This document shows, piece after piece, positions 23,776-34,585 of a DNA stretch of 64,000 nucleotides. The DNA is from Acorus gramineus. Taxonomy: Eukaryota; Streptophyta; Magnoliopsida; Acorales; Acoraceae. Position 1 is the first letter of the stretch; the number at the start of each line of letters is the position of its first letter. The DNA is taken from contig CM060857.1 in the NCBI GenBank assembly GCA_030737835.1, positions 4,736,946 through 4,800,945 on the forward strand, written 5' to 3'. Under the pieces are notes generated by a model. It was not told the origin of the DNA. It saw only the letters and a program-made list of their open reading frames with translations, and did no database searches. The position numbers were made by a program, and so were the translations under genes.

Positions 23776-25934
23776 AAGAATTGTATGTATGGCAAAGAAT
23801 TCATGCTTTCCTCTTTTATTTTGGCTCAGGTGATTATTTTGATGATGCACAGCACAAGACTTTGGGGTTGGAGATGGACCTATCCCTATTTATCTTTAAA
23901 AACTTTCTTTTAGTTTAACTTAGGTTTACTTTTCCATTTTATGAACAATTTGTAACTTCTCTTTTGATGATTTTATGTAAGTGGACATGGGTGTTTTAGT
24001 TCTGGTCTGAAAGGGGTATTTATTGGTTTTGATTTGATTTGTATATGTGGAATGGTTTCATATCGTTTCGGTGTTTTGTGGGTGGATCAATTGATGTATG
24101 AATGCATGGGTTAGTATATGATTTCTTTTTTTGTCATTTGATTCGTATTTATACAGATTCTGGGATTGTATATATGTGTATATATGGGTTTTGGAAGGAA
24201 ATATTTTTGATAGGTCTTTAAATGGTTGAAGAGTTGATTAAACTCGGACTAAGAGGGGCAGACTAATAGCAGGTATGGGGCGGCTAGTCTATTTTAGCCG
24301 CCCAGGGCCAGGCGGCTAGTCTGTTTTAGCCGCCCCTGCCCAGGCAAAATATACCTGTGAGGGGTCGACATGTTGTGTTTAGCCGTCAAGATTCCGCCGG
24401 CTTATGTGTAGTAGCCGCCCCCTACCTGGGGCAACCATTTGTCTGCTGCTGTTGAAAAAACCTATGAGTGCTTGGTCAACCTTTAAAACCTGTAAAAACA
24501 TTCTTTCCATGTACCAAGTGTTAAATCTGTCCGGATTGTGCCTCTGCATTGACTTTCAAGCCCCTCTTGTTCGAATTGTCAAGAGCTACAACCCATCTAA
24601 GGTAATTTAAAAGTAAAACAAGGAAAAAGGTGCAAGAAGCTATGTCCGGTATACAAAAGAGGGAGCCTAAGTGACTCTAAGTGTGAGAATGTGTGAGAAT
24701 AAAAAAAAAACTCAAGTGTGTATGAGAGTGGGGCAATTTTCCTTCTCGAGTGTGTGTGGAAGGGTAGGAAATGAAAGTAATAGAGGCAATTTTCTTTTGG
24801 TATGGGGGTCAATTTTGGTATTTTTAGAAAATTGAATGCCTAAATGCTGTGGAGAAGGAAAATACAATCTTATGCATAAGTGTGGGTGACATAAGGGAGC
24901 ATTTCAATTCTTCAATGGATCTTTTATGTGGGAGGGCAATGTTTTCAATTTCCTAAAGTAAAAGACACCATCAAGTCCTTGAAGAGGGGCCCTTGTGATT
25001 ACTTATGTCCAAACCAGGATTGTATTTGAAAGGTATTGGCTTCACGTGTCAATTTCTCAAGTTCATGGTTCTCAAATGTTTGATCATATTATTCTAAACA
25101 TGCTGGGAAATCCATGAATGCACCAGGAATTAAACCAAGTAAGCTTCCTTTAGATAGACAAGTTTTTAAGTGAACTCATGTGAGTGTGTGCTGTTGTAAA
25201 CATAGGAAAAGGTCTACCTTTGGTTGAAATTTCGCCTTTCCAAGTAGACATAGTTCAATTCCAACTCCATAGCAAAAATAAAAGGGTGGGGGTGAAAGGG
25301 GCAAGAGTATTATTTCCCTTTGGGGTAATATTTAGAATTGTCCCAATCCGGCATATGTCTTACTTTCTAGGTCCCTCTGGCTTTCTTCTTTTTACCACTT
25401 CTTTATTTGGGTGGAGAGTATAGCCCGCCGGGCGTATACCCATGTTTTGAGTGGAGAGTACAATCCGTTTGCTTGGATGTGTACTAGTATAGCCTTTTGT
25501 TCAGCATATACTGTGCGTAAAGGCGTTTGCGCCTGCTAAAATAGAGAGTTTAACCCGTTTGTCTGGGTGTTGTTTTGATTTTTGGCCTCCCATTGCCTTT
25601 TCTTTTTTTTGTGTTGTTTTGAGGTGGGGGCTTTTTTGTTTTTTACCCTTGTTCTTTTCTGCTTCCCCTCTAGAAGTGTTTATATAGTGCCAGAGCCAGT
25701 TTTGGGATGTATGCTAGGTCCGGGATAATCCCTCATTTTGTCTTTGGGGTTGATATGAATAAGAGGGAGAACTTGGGTTTAAAAAAATTTCCCAGTCTAC
25801 AGAGTAGGCAATTTTTCCTTTTATCAGATAAACCGATTCCTAAGTCATATTGGTGTGATGAAGGTGGCATGAGTGATGAATATATGAGCTCAAGTAAAAC
25901 ACAAGTTATCTTTGAGAGTCTTATAATTCTACCA
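23776..25934. other. Non-coding middle of the Tat element
   Basis: No gene is supported in this ~2.2 kb. It holds a cluster of GCC-box motifs in inverted pairs at 24279-24419. A loosely repeated GGAGAGTAYARYCCG-type phrase occurs at about 25410-25560 (three times, with GTTTGCTTGG or GTTTGTCTGG after it). Confidence 0.45.
24279..24419. promoter_or_regulatory. Cluster of five GCC-box motifs in inverted pairs
   Basis: Exact GGCGGCT at 24279-24285 and 24311-24317; exact AGCCGCC at 24296-24302, 24328-24334 and 24413-24419. The first four make two inverted pairs, each with a TAGTCT(A/G)TTTT spacer. AGCCGCC is the known binding core for plant ERF/AP2 factors. Regulatory use here is inferred. Confidence 0.5.
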
Positions 25935-26168
25935 TCAGGTGCTAAACACATGAAATCGCAAGAAGGAAGAATAATATTTCTCAAACCTTGAGAGTTTTAT
26001 GCATGGAATTCTTTTAGATAAAGTGCATTCCATGAACCTGAGTCTTCGATTCCTTCGGCATCCACCAAGCGGTACGCATTCCCGGAGTAGGCATGGGTGA
26101 TCGATCACATAGGGTCCCTCCCATGTGGGTTGCAGCTTGCCTTTGGGGTGGGGCTGTCTTGATAGCAT
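25935..26168 (-). pseudogene. Integrase C-terminal remnant of the Tat element (fossil)
   Basis: The minus strand reads GKLQPTWEGPYVI, the conserved C-terminal motif of Ty3 integrases, and ends near a FEKYY sequence. It marks the 3' end of pol. The remainder of integrase and all of RT/RNase H are not found between it and the protease modules. Confidence 0.7.
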
Positions 26169-26329
26169 GATTTACTTAAGTACCAGCTCCCCAACTTTAA
26201 ATCTTCTCTCTATTACTTTCTTTTCAAATGCCATTGCCATCCTCTTCTGGTATGCCTAGGCATGGTCCGCGGCCTTTAACCTTTTTTCGGCTAATAGTTA
26301 ATTTTGGTTCTTTTATCTCCCCCCTTTTC

Positions 26330-26935
26330 TTTTAAGACAGTATGTAGATAAATATGTACATGGGTGAGGAATGAAAGCTGTTTAGCATATATTTTTGGAT
26401 TCTTTTTGGTTTTAGGAAAGCATGTAAACAAATATGTACATGAGTGATGAATGAAAGCTGTTTAGCATATATTTTTGGATTCTTTTTTGTTTTTAGGAAA
26501 GCATGTAAACAAATATGTACATGAGTGAGGAATTAAAGCTGTTTAACATATGTTTTTGGATTCTTTTTTGTTTTTAGAAAAGCATGTAAACAAATATTAA
26601 CATTATGATGAATGAAAGTTGTTTAGCATATATTTTTGGATTCTTTTTTGTTTTTAGGAAAGCATGTAAACAAATATGTACATGAGTGAGGAATTAAAGT
26701 TGTTTAGCATATATTTTTGGATTCTTTTTTGTTTTTAGGAAAGCATGTAAATAAATATGTACATGAGTGAGGAATGAAAGCTATTTAGCATATATTTTTG
26801 GATTTTTTTTTTGTTTTTAGGAAAGCATGTAAACAAATATGTACATAAGTGAGGAATGAAAGTTGTTTAGCATATATTTTTGGACTTTTTTTTTAAGGAA
26901 AGCATGTAAACAAATCTGTATATGAGTGAAGGCAT
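26330..26935 (-). repeat. Tandem array, about 7 units of ~80 bp
   Basis: Units start at about 26371, 26451, 26532, 26612, 26693, 26774 and 26856, with period 80-82 bp. Each contains GTTTAGCATATATTTTTGG, a T-rich run, GGAAAGCATGTAAACAAAT and ATGAGTGA. The array sits where the RT/RNase H/integrase core of the Tat element should be. The strand is given as that of the host element. Confidence 0.9.
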
Positions 26936-26941
26936 AAGGGC

Positions 26942-27600
26942 TCACTTGGGTGGGTTAGTCCTAGGCTTGTTGATTTGAACCACTTCTTCGAGTCGGTTAG
27001 CCTTTATGGGCTGACTCATTTCAGGCGGTGGTTTTGCAAGCTTAGCTCCTTCTTCATCCCTTGCCCTCTTGGGTTTTCGCCCCTGACTGAGCATATCCTC
27101 GGGTGAGTAATTCTTCATTTTGTATGAGTACATCTCCCACTTGATGTGCATGGCGCAAATGGTCCAGTTGCGGACTCGTGCTCCGTTGAAGCGTGCCTCT
27201 CCCCAAATGGACACCACTTCTCCGTGGTAGGGGAAGCGAAGGCATTGGTGCCGGGTTGACGAGACAACTTCGATGCTATCGAGCCACATCCTTCCGACAA
27301 TTAGGGGGTGAGGAGATCGGATGTCCAATATCATGCAGTTGACAATGGTGGATACCGGGCCAATCTTGAGCATGAGAGTGACCAGTCCGCCGGCGTTTTT
27401 GCGTGCACTATTAAAAGCGTAGATGAACTCATCTGACGGTTCCAGCCTGAGGACCTTGCCTTCAAGCTTTCGGTAAGAGGAATAGGTTAGGACGTTAGTT
27501 TCCGCTCCCGTATCGATGAGAATGTGCTTGAATTCCCTCCTTCCGAGACTTGTAGTGATTGTAAGGGGCGCGGAGCAAGCCCCGATTCTAGTGACTTCAT
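26942..27600 (-). pseudogene. Second retropepsin-like module of the Tat element (fossil)
   Basis: Minus-strand reading gives HILIDTGAETNVL, with the aspartic-protease D-T-G, near 27500. It continues to LIVGRMWLDSIEVVSSTRHQ and VSIWGEARF (27330-27170). The end resembles that of the module at 27844-28200, so the element holds two protease-like modules in tandem. It is broken. Confidence 0.6.
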
Positions 27601-27839
27601 GAGGAAGGCGATTAGATTGGACTGTACGTTGTTGCTTATGGAGTTCATGGTCTTGGCTGACTCTTCAAGGAGGCATTGAGTGCCGTAGGGGGATCAGGGT
27701 GGGCTGTTGTCTTCAGATTCAGTACCTGGGTGCAAGGTTAGTGCAAACATATTGTGTAAGACCCAGTTATCTTCGTTTTCATATCTAAGGCGTGCTTCTC
27801 CCCAGATAGTTAGTACACGGCCCAAGAATGGTAATCGGA

Positions 27840-28200
27840 GATACTAATGTCTTGGGGAGCAAATGGCCTGAATACTGTCTAACCATGGCCGTCCAAGCAT
27901 TAGAGGGTATCTTGTGTCCATGTCAGCCATGAAGCATTCTGTTTCACAAATTAGGGGATCAACGGTCAGATCGAATAATCCAGGACCATAGATGGTCTTC
28001 CCGGAATGGTTGAAAGCTTGGATAGTGGAGTGCACCGGCTGAACAAAGGGACGGCCTCGCTTGGGCATTTCTTAGTAGGTGGAACAAGTCATTATGTTCA
28101 TCCCTGACCCTGAATCGATGAAAATATTGTTTAGTGGTATGGCCTGGAGTCGCCCGCAAACGTGGAGGGGATATACTCGCAGTCTTCAATCAGGAAGGTC
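27840..28200 (-). pseudogene. First retropepsin-like module of the Tat element (fossil)
   Basis: Minus-strand reading gives NIFIDSGSG near 28110-28135, with the D-S-G form of the active site. It then gives QAFNHSGKTIYGPGLFDL and LGRPWLDSIQAICSPRH. Its closing motif LGRPWLDSI is shared with the neighbouring module. It is broken. Confidence 0.6.
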
Positions 28201-28241
28201 TTTGTCGATGAAGGAGATGGTCATTGGACGGCAGGGGCCGT

Positions 28242-30012
28242 CTACTGTATCATATCAGTGCTTTTGGAGGACCCGTTGTCGTTTGGATGTAGATCATCTG
28301 AAGTACATTCCCCCTCCTTGGGTCCTTCGTTTGCTCCTTCGGGGACCACCTCGAATGGTTCCTCCTCTTCTTCTCCCCCTGGGTTATCTAGTCCGCTCTC
28401 ATCTGATTCTACGTTGATGACTTCAACCACAACAGGGACTACTTGGTCTTCCTCACCATATAGTACAGTGAGATCATGATCATTGAGGTTCAGCTGGAAA
28501 GGTTCCTCTTGACTTTCCTCCTCAGACCCTTCTGACAAGCTGCCATCAGTGGTGCTTTCCAAGCTGCTTGGTTCTGGTGACGGATGTCTCCCCCTTCTGA
28601 CCATATTGACGGTGTGGGCTCTGGAAGTGGAAGCTTGATTGTGATCTGGCATTGGGTTAGAGAATATGCCAAGGGGTTTGGTGGCTTGGCGAGGGGGATT
28701 ACCCTAGCTTAGATGTCTCTTGATCATGGCCCAATAAAGGTGCCTATCCTTATTCAAATCATAGATAAAATCCTGAAAAATTATGCATTGTTCTACAGTG
28801 TGACCATGCTGTTGATGGTACTGACAGTAACGTGTAGTGTTAACTCCTGGGAGTGGGGGTTTGGCTACAGGGAGAGAGATACTGTTGGTGTCCATCATCA
28901 TCCTAAAAATATTTATCAAGGTTTCTAGGAGAGGTAGATAAGAGTCTCTCTTTCCTACTTGTCTTGGGCCATAAAATGTTGGAAGGGGAGACTTCATTGT
29001 AGGGGCCCTGTGTAGGCTGCCTGGGGGCTAAGTTTTGTGCTCTTGGGGGAGCAGAGTAGGCAGGGGGATTTCCGGATTGACCCTGATTTTGAAATATGGG
29101 ATTTTGGACTAAAGGGCTTCGGATTACTGGGTTTTATCGTGTCGGCACGGGGGCGGGCACTGATCGGGGAGTAAAGTTTTGATTGGTTTACCGAGGTGGC
29201 ATATATCCGGATAAACCAGGTGTATACTGTCTCTGAGCTAGTCCTTAATTAGGGACTGGCGCTCCATTTGGGTAGAGTGTCGAGACTTATGTGATCCCCT
29301 CTACCGTGGGGGTTTGCACCTTTCTTGGCGGTTGTCCAACCCTATGGCTGATAGGTGGGGACTGGGTTTGGACTACTGGGGCTACACAACGGGAAATCCT
29401 GTTGTGGCGGTCAATTAGAAGCTGGTACGTGGTGCAGTCTCCATACAAAAGGCTCGTACGAAGCTCTGGACTCAGGCTTTGTAACATCATGTCAATTTCT
29501 TAACACTCTGTAAGTTGTAGGCCAGTTCTGTGGACTAGGGTGCGCCACCTAGACACGTACTGTTCGAATTCCTCCCTAGGCCTCATCCTTTCTACGGTTA
29601 GTTCTGAGATAGAAGGGGTTCTAATCTTATGGTAACCATAACGGCCTAAAAATTTCTCGCTTACAGCCGAGAAATTTGACAAATAGTCTACAAGGAGTGT
29701 GGAGAACCATTGTAGTGCTTCTCATTCCAATAATTTCTAGAAGAGGAATACTAATAGGGGTTGATTATCTAGAAAAGGTCTAGAATCTAGATAAAAGGCA
29801 GTTAAATGAATGTATGAGTCTCCGTGACCGTTATACTGGTGAAATTTTAGGATTTTGAATCCCTCTGGTAGGTTGACTGACGGGATTTGTCTCAGATTAT
29901 GCAGAGACATGTGCTTGGGGGCAGAAGGGCCAGTCTCGGAGAGGATTCTCTGGATGGTTTCGTCTAGCGTTTTCGCCTTGGGTTGGCAGTTCAATGGTCC
30001 TGGGTTGGACAT
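28242..30012 (-). pseudogene. gag region of the Tat element (fossil)
   Basis: Minus-strand reading. The N-terminal part has LPEGFKILKFHQYNGHGDSY (about 29880-29815), followed by KFLGRYGYHKIRT and REEFEQYVSRWRTL (about 29660-29530) and LSPELRTSLL (about 29480). These are typical of Ty3 gag capsid regions. Downstream, YCQYHQQHGHTVEQC (about 28830-28785) is the zinc-finger-like motif usual in Tat elements. A serine/glutamate-rich stretch lies at about 28650-28300. Several breaks occur. The region defines the element as minus-strand. Confidence 0.75.
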
Positions 30013-30681
30013 GGCCTGGTGAGGGCTGGGGGCTAAAGCTGCTGGAAATATTGGATTTGCGGGGGAAGGCGGGGTAAATGAAAAGGTGGGGGGAGAAAAA
30101 GGGCTAGGACTCGGATTAACCGAGAAACCTGGTGTTGGTAGGGTATTGGGGTTGAGGCAAGCCTTGGGGGTCTTGGCAGGGGTTCCCTATTTCAAGGTCT
30201 TGGCCTGGTGATAGTCAGCAAGGTCATTGAACACGTCCTCGACGAACTGGTATCCTAAGGTAGCCATACTCTCCTCTAGGTGGTTGAGGAATTGGGCGGT
30301 TTGGTCTCCCTAGTTGTCTTTCTCCTCTACTGTTTTCTCATGGGTGTAGGCTTCCATGGTGTGAATATGGAAAAGCCTAGGTGTGAATGAATGCAGATTT
30401 AAAGTAGTAAATAAAGCGATAAAGGGGTGCGTAGCTGTGTGCGGCTTAAAGCAGTAAAGGGTGCGCAATTGTGTGCGGCTTAAAGCATTAAAAAGATGTG
30501 ATTAAAGCAGTAAAGGGTGCACAGCTGTGTGCGGCTTAAAGCAGTAAAGGATGTTGTAATGCAAAGCAGAGGAGGGTCTGACTTGAGGGGTGGGAAATTC
30601 TAGCTTTCCTAAAGGGGTGATGGCATTCTAATCAAGTTGTGGAAAGAAGAAGAAGAGGATTACCTTTTGTTGTTTTTCACG
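30013..30681 (-). other. Leader region of the Tat element
   Basis: Non-coding sequence between gag and the 5' LTR. At 30399-30550 a unit of about 45 bp (AAAGCAGTAAAGGGTGCG, then GTGTGCGGCTT) is repeated three to four times. I could not identify a primer-binding site with confidence. Confidence 0.5.
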
Positions 30682-31809
30682 TGGGAGATCACTGCCCGGA
30701 GAGTCGTTTCTGAGCCGCTCGACAGCTTCTCAGAAAAGACGGGGTTTGTTTGTGATCGCCACCTGCTTTCTCAAAAAGCAGGAAAACTTTGGTGTTGCTT
30801 TTGATCGCCTCGCGGGGAAGTTTGTGGGGTCTCCACTCTGAGATACGGGCATGCCCCACACAGAGGTGAAAAACTGGTTTCCTCTTCTGCTTCGAGAACT
30901 TGACTACAGGAGGTTTGGAAATAAGGGTGGGGGTGAGGGCCGGCTAATGGGAGTTAGCCGCCTGGTGGGGGACGGCTGGTTGGGGTTAGCCGCCTGGTGT
31001 CTGGTTCAATTTGGGCAGAACCTGGGTAGGAAATGGGCTAGGGTTTGGCAAGGGTTAAGCTAGGTTTAACCTGGGTTTTGGAGAGGGTCTGGGAGAGTGG
31101 ATTTGGAGTGGGATTGGGTGGAATTGACTCTCTTTCTCCCTCTCTCTCAAGGTTTTTTCAAGTGGTGGGAGTGGTGGTTTGTGAATTGGTGATTAATGGG
31201 TTGTTGTCTTTTTTGTTGAGAAATGGTTGATGATTATTGAGGCTTTGGACCCCTCTATTTATAGTTAAAAAGGTGTAGGGGAGTGTTCACTGGACAATAG
31301 ATCAAAGTGGGTAATAAGGTGTTTGATTTGACCTTCAATTAAATCTTTGTTCTCTGACAGTGTCCAGGTGATGGGCAACTAGTCGTAACTAGCCGCCCAG
31401 TGGAGGCGGCTACTTTAGAGATGTCGTCCCCATGATGGTCTGACAAATGTCCCATCTCTGGCAAGCGGTGGGTTGGGTTGGTTATTAAGGTTGAACCGGC
31501 CAAAAGGGGGCGGCTAAAGGGAACAAACAGCCTCAATCATCAACATTAAATGATGCTTTATGTCCCATCCAAGGGAAGTGGTTTGGGGGTCAGTTAGGAG
31601 GCAGCTAGTTGAAACTAATCGCCCAATACGAGGCAGCTACTCTCAAGTAGCTGCCCCTGTCTAGGTCCTAGATTTTCTAAGTGTTAGACTAGGGTTTTCG
31701 GTTTTGGGTTTCTAAGGAAGCTTTTTTTATGGTTTCCAAATGTGGTCATTTCTAAATATCACTTGAAGTATTTTCGTTTATTTGGACGGTCAAAACTGAG
31801 ATATCTACA
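30682..31809 (-). repeat. 5' LTR of the Tat-type element
   Basis: 1128 bp, aligned with 18126-19237 and ending in TCTACA at 31809, next to the CAAAC target copy (31810-31814). A minus-strand TATA box is at 31255-31264. It has five exact GCC-box motifs, at 30956, 30988, 31391, 31405 and 31509. Confidence 0.85.
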
Positions 31810-32095
31810 CAAACGTAACTGGCTTTAGAACATTGGGCCAAAGTAACGCCCGCAACAACCCCCTTGAGCTCGAGTATGTTGATCGAGCATGCCCAAACAT
31901 GAGCAGAGAGGGCCTGGATACATTCCCCTGAATGAGTTTGTAACAAGGCGCCGATTCCATACATGTCATCAGATAGTGATCCATCTGAATTGGCTTTGAA
32001 CCAACCAATTGGAGGGGGGGACCATATTGTCATCAGATGAGTGTGGATGGTGCCACTTGGATTTTGTCCCCATCTGTAAAAAGACAATGACAGGA
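31810..32095 (-). mobile_element. 5' half of the minus-strand LINE
   Basis: Minus-strand reading gives PPPIGWFKANSDGSLSDD, then INILELKGVVAGVTL, the start of a LINE RNase H domain. It stops in mid-domain at 31814, where the Tat element is inserted, and continues at 18062. The LINE is cut at about 32095, just upstream of the putative host promoter, so it is 5'-truncated. The two halves together hold the first Asp, the Glu and the second Asp motif of RNase H. Confidence 0.8.
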
Positions 32096-32180
32096 AAAAA
32101 TTTCCGAGACCGTCTTTTCCCAGACGAATATTTTAAAAACGGAGGAGGTTTCTTTGAAGCTTCTGATGGTGGGGCGTGCC

Positions 32181-32190
32181 TATATATTCA
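32181..32190 (+). promoter_or_regulatory. TATA box of the small membrane-protein gene
   Basis: TATATATTCA lies about 97 bp upstream of the ATG at 32278, inside otherwise mixed sequence. This spacing would give a leader of about 65 nt. Confidence 0.5.
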
Positions 32191-32277
32191 CACACACAAT
32201 AAACCTCCCTATCAAAGACAGAAGTTCAAATTCACAACTGAGAGGAGACGAATTCTTTCACAGAAAAGGGAATTCCC

Positions 32278-32592
32278 ATGGGAAATCTAAAACCATCAAT
32301 GGTTTCAGCTCTCTCTATCTTCTCATTGGTAACTCTCATATGTGCGAGTGGACTCATTAGCCTTCCTATCAGGTCAGTTTGCGGCTTCGAAACCATGTAT
32401 GATCACATTTTCATGGCTTACGCGCTTGCGATGTTTGTGGCTTTCAATCTTGGCCTTCTCCTTCTATTCAAGTCTTTGTTGACGGGCACGAACTCTTCGC
32501 AGTCCATTGCATGTTTGGGCTGGCCTGTGCTCATTTTCACTGGTGTTTCTGTAGCTGCTGGTGCCGCTCTCACGCTTATGTCTGCTGTGTAG
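32278..32592 (+). CDS. Small hydrophobic protein, putative host gene
   Basis: An uninterrupted 104-codon frame from ATG at 32278 to TAG at 32590. Three hydrophobic segments, at about residues 8-30, 44-67 and 79-102, suggest a three-span membrane protein. The loops carry a few Cys and charged residues (for example PIRSVCGFE between segments 1 and 2). I do not recognise the family. The frame has a TATA box 97 bp upstream and balanced composition, and it has no repeats or transposon motifs. It begins less than 200 bp from a truncated LINE, so its promoter region may have been shortened. It could instead be a chance frame, but length, hydrophobic pattern and TATA box make a real intronless gene more likely. 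Confidence 0.55.
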   Translation: MGNLKPSMVSALSIFSLVTLICASGLISLPIRSVCGFETMYDHIFMAYALAMFVAFNLGLLLLFKSLLTGTNSSQSIACLGWPVLIFTGVSVAAGAALTLMSAV

Positions 32593-33956
32593 ACTGAGCA
32601 GCTGGGACTCATTAACAGGGGATGGAGGGGAGCTTTGGTTGTTTGTGTGTTGCTTTGGTTTGATTTTAGATATGTTTGTGCTGCAAATCGAGTGAGGGTC
32701 ACCCACACAGTCCCTTTTTTTGGGTTGGTCAATCAGACCCCACTCATTGTGTTTATGTGTATCCATCATATGCGTGTACTTCCATCGGTTAAATTCTCGG
32801 CAGTACAATTAGGTTCATCAAAATCCAATTAATGCTTTCTTATTGTCTTATTGAAAAAAGGCACTGAAATCTATGTATGTTTTTAGACGTATAGTTCAAA
32901 CACTGAGAATTTTAAAAATCTAGAATTTCAGGCCTATCTTTTAAAAAATATTATTTTGTTAATTTTTCAATAGCTTGATTTTTTTACCTGAAAAATGTAG
33001 ATGGAGGTTTTGAAAAATCAAACTCTAAAAAATACGTGTTTGATTTTGCATATAAGAATCTTATTCTTTTCAAAGGCAGAATCCTTTGAAACACATCCAA
33101 ATGGATCTAAAACATTGTTTTAGGTGAAATCCAAAATTATTCCTCAACATGGTTGATCATTTTTTTCTGTGTTTCATGTGTGAATGTGCTGCACGTAACA
33201 AATGTACATGTAATAAACATAAATAATTCAATTGGGCTTCTTATCATAAATAATAATAATCAATAATAATTCAATTAAACTTTTGATAGTTAAGGATTTC
33301 GACAAGAACAAAAAGTGACAGAATGCGGGCTAGGGCTATGTCATCCACTTCCAATAGTAAAAGTAAAGTATTTATCCACACACAATGTGCATATAAATAA
33401 GAAAAGTATTTATAAAAAAAAATCCTAAACTAACATTCTCAATTTTTTTAACTTATTTACATGTGATATAATATATCATGTTATATATACATAAAGAATA
33501 TATTAATTTTTAAAAACAAATATCAAATAAATTGTTTAGAAAATTTATAATGAAGTTGCAAATAAAATAGATCTGTTACAATTGGAAATATCTTTTTTTT
33601 ATATATATGTATACCTATCAACCAACCTTATATTGTCAAAATCCCCAATTTGAAACTCTTAAATCATCAAAAATATTTTTTTAAAATGTGATTTTTTTAG
33701 GAGTATATATATGTTCAAAAAAACCAATTAAAAATATTGAGATTTTGTGCATATGAGTATGATATTATTCAATTTATACACACACACATAAATAGATAAA
33801 TTATTTATTTCAGACTTATCCCAATATAAAACTAATAAAAAAAAATTTCTTTGATTCCTACCCTTAATTATCTAAAATATAAGATCATAAATAGCCATGG
33901 TAAAATCGAAATGAAAATGTTACAAAGGAAGAAACGGACTTGAAAAATAAAACACT
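32593..33956. other. AT-rich 3' flank of the small gene
   Basis: No gene is seen. Transcribed 3' sequence of the preceding gene probably occupies the first few hundred bases. The rest is AT-rich with short homopolymers. Confidence 0.5.
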
Positions 33957-34330
33957 TCGGCTGCGTTTGGTTCGGCTGAAATTCAGCACTTATTAGACTT
34001 AATTCGGAATTTTTCAGCACTTCTGTGTTGCAAGTCTGTTTGGTTGAGGCCCAATTAACTGCTGAAATTTATCCTCTTTTGGTATATAAACCCTGAATTT
34101 TTCAGCTCATTCAATGTCACTTTTTTTTTCCGCCTCCGCATTATGTTGTTTCGTCCCGACGTGAAAAGACTATCCTACCCCCACTACTTTGATTTATTTA
34201 CAAGTCCTATATAATCCCATTTCACCTCCTCTCTCTCTCTCCTCGGGCATTTTTTTTTTCTCCTCGTCGAAACCAAAGACCCCTCACAAACCCTAATCGG
34301 CGGACCTCCTCCTCGGTCGCGGACAACCAC

Positions 34331-34585
34331 TCCTCGGTCACGGCCCGGCCCCTCCACCTTCACGGCACCTCCTCCCGACACCAAGCAACCCCTCCTCGGT
34401 CACAGCCCGGCCCCTCCACCTTCGCGACACCTCCTCCCGACACCAAGCAACCTCCTCGGTCACGGCCCGGCCCCTCCACCTTCGCGACACCTCCTCCCAA
34501 CATCAAACAACCCCTCCTCGGTCACGGACCGGCCTCTCTATCTTCGCGGACCTCCTCCTCGGTCGCGGACCCACCTCCTCTGTTG
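34331..34585. repeat. Tandem ~60-bp pyrimidine-rich repeat in the Harbinger left arm
   Basis: About four units containing CCTCGGTCACGGCCCGGCC and CTCCACCTTCGCG, then ACACCTCCTCCCGACA. The units are almost identical, suggesting recent expansion. Confidence 0.75.

Larger units (their letters stand above)
18068..31809 (-). mobile_element. Tat-lineage Ty3/gypsy element with antisense gene (fossil)
   Basis: A 13.7-kb element on the minus strand with perfect 5-bp flanks CAAAC (18063-18067, 31810-31814). Read on the minus strand: 5' LTR (30682-31809), leader, gag (about 30012-28490), two retropepsin modules (about 28200-26942), an 80-bp tandem array (26330-26935), an integrase C-terminal remnant (26168-25935), and 3' LTR (19237-18068). 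A plus-strand gene remnant with a plant mobile domain lies at 20104-23775. RT, RNase H and most of integrase are missing, so it is non-autonomous, and its frames have many breaks. LTRs differ by roughly 7% by eye, suggesting an age of a few million years. The inner end of the 5' LTR does not align with the last ~60 bp of the other copy. Confidence 0.85.

Noticed and set aside
26330-26935. Regular array considered as a CRISPR-like locus
   Set aside because: Units are head to tail with no unique spacers, in a plant retroelement. It is a tandem repeat.
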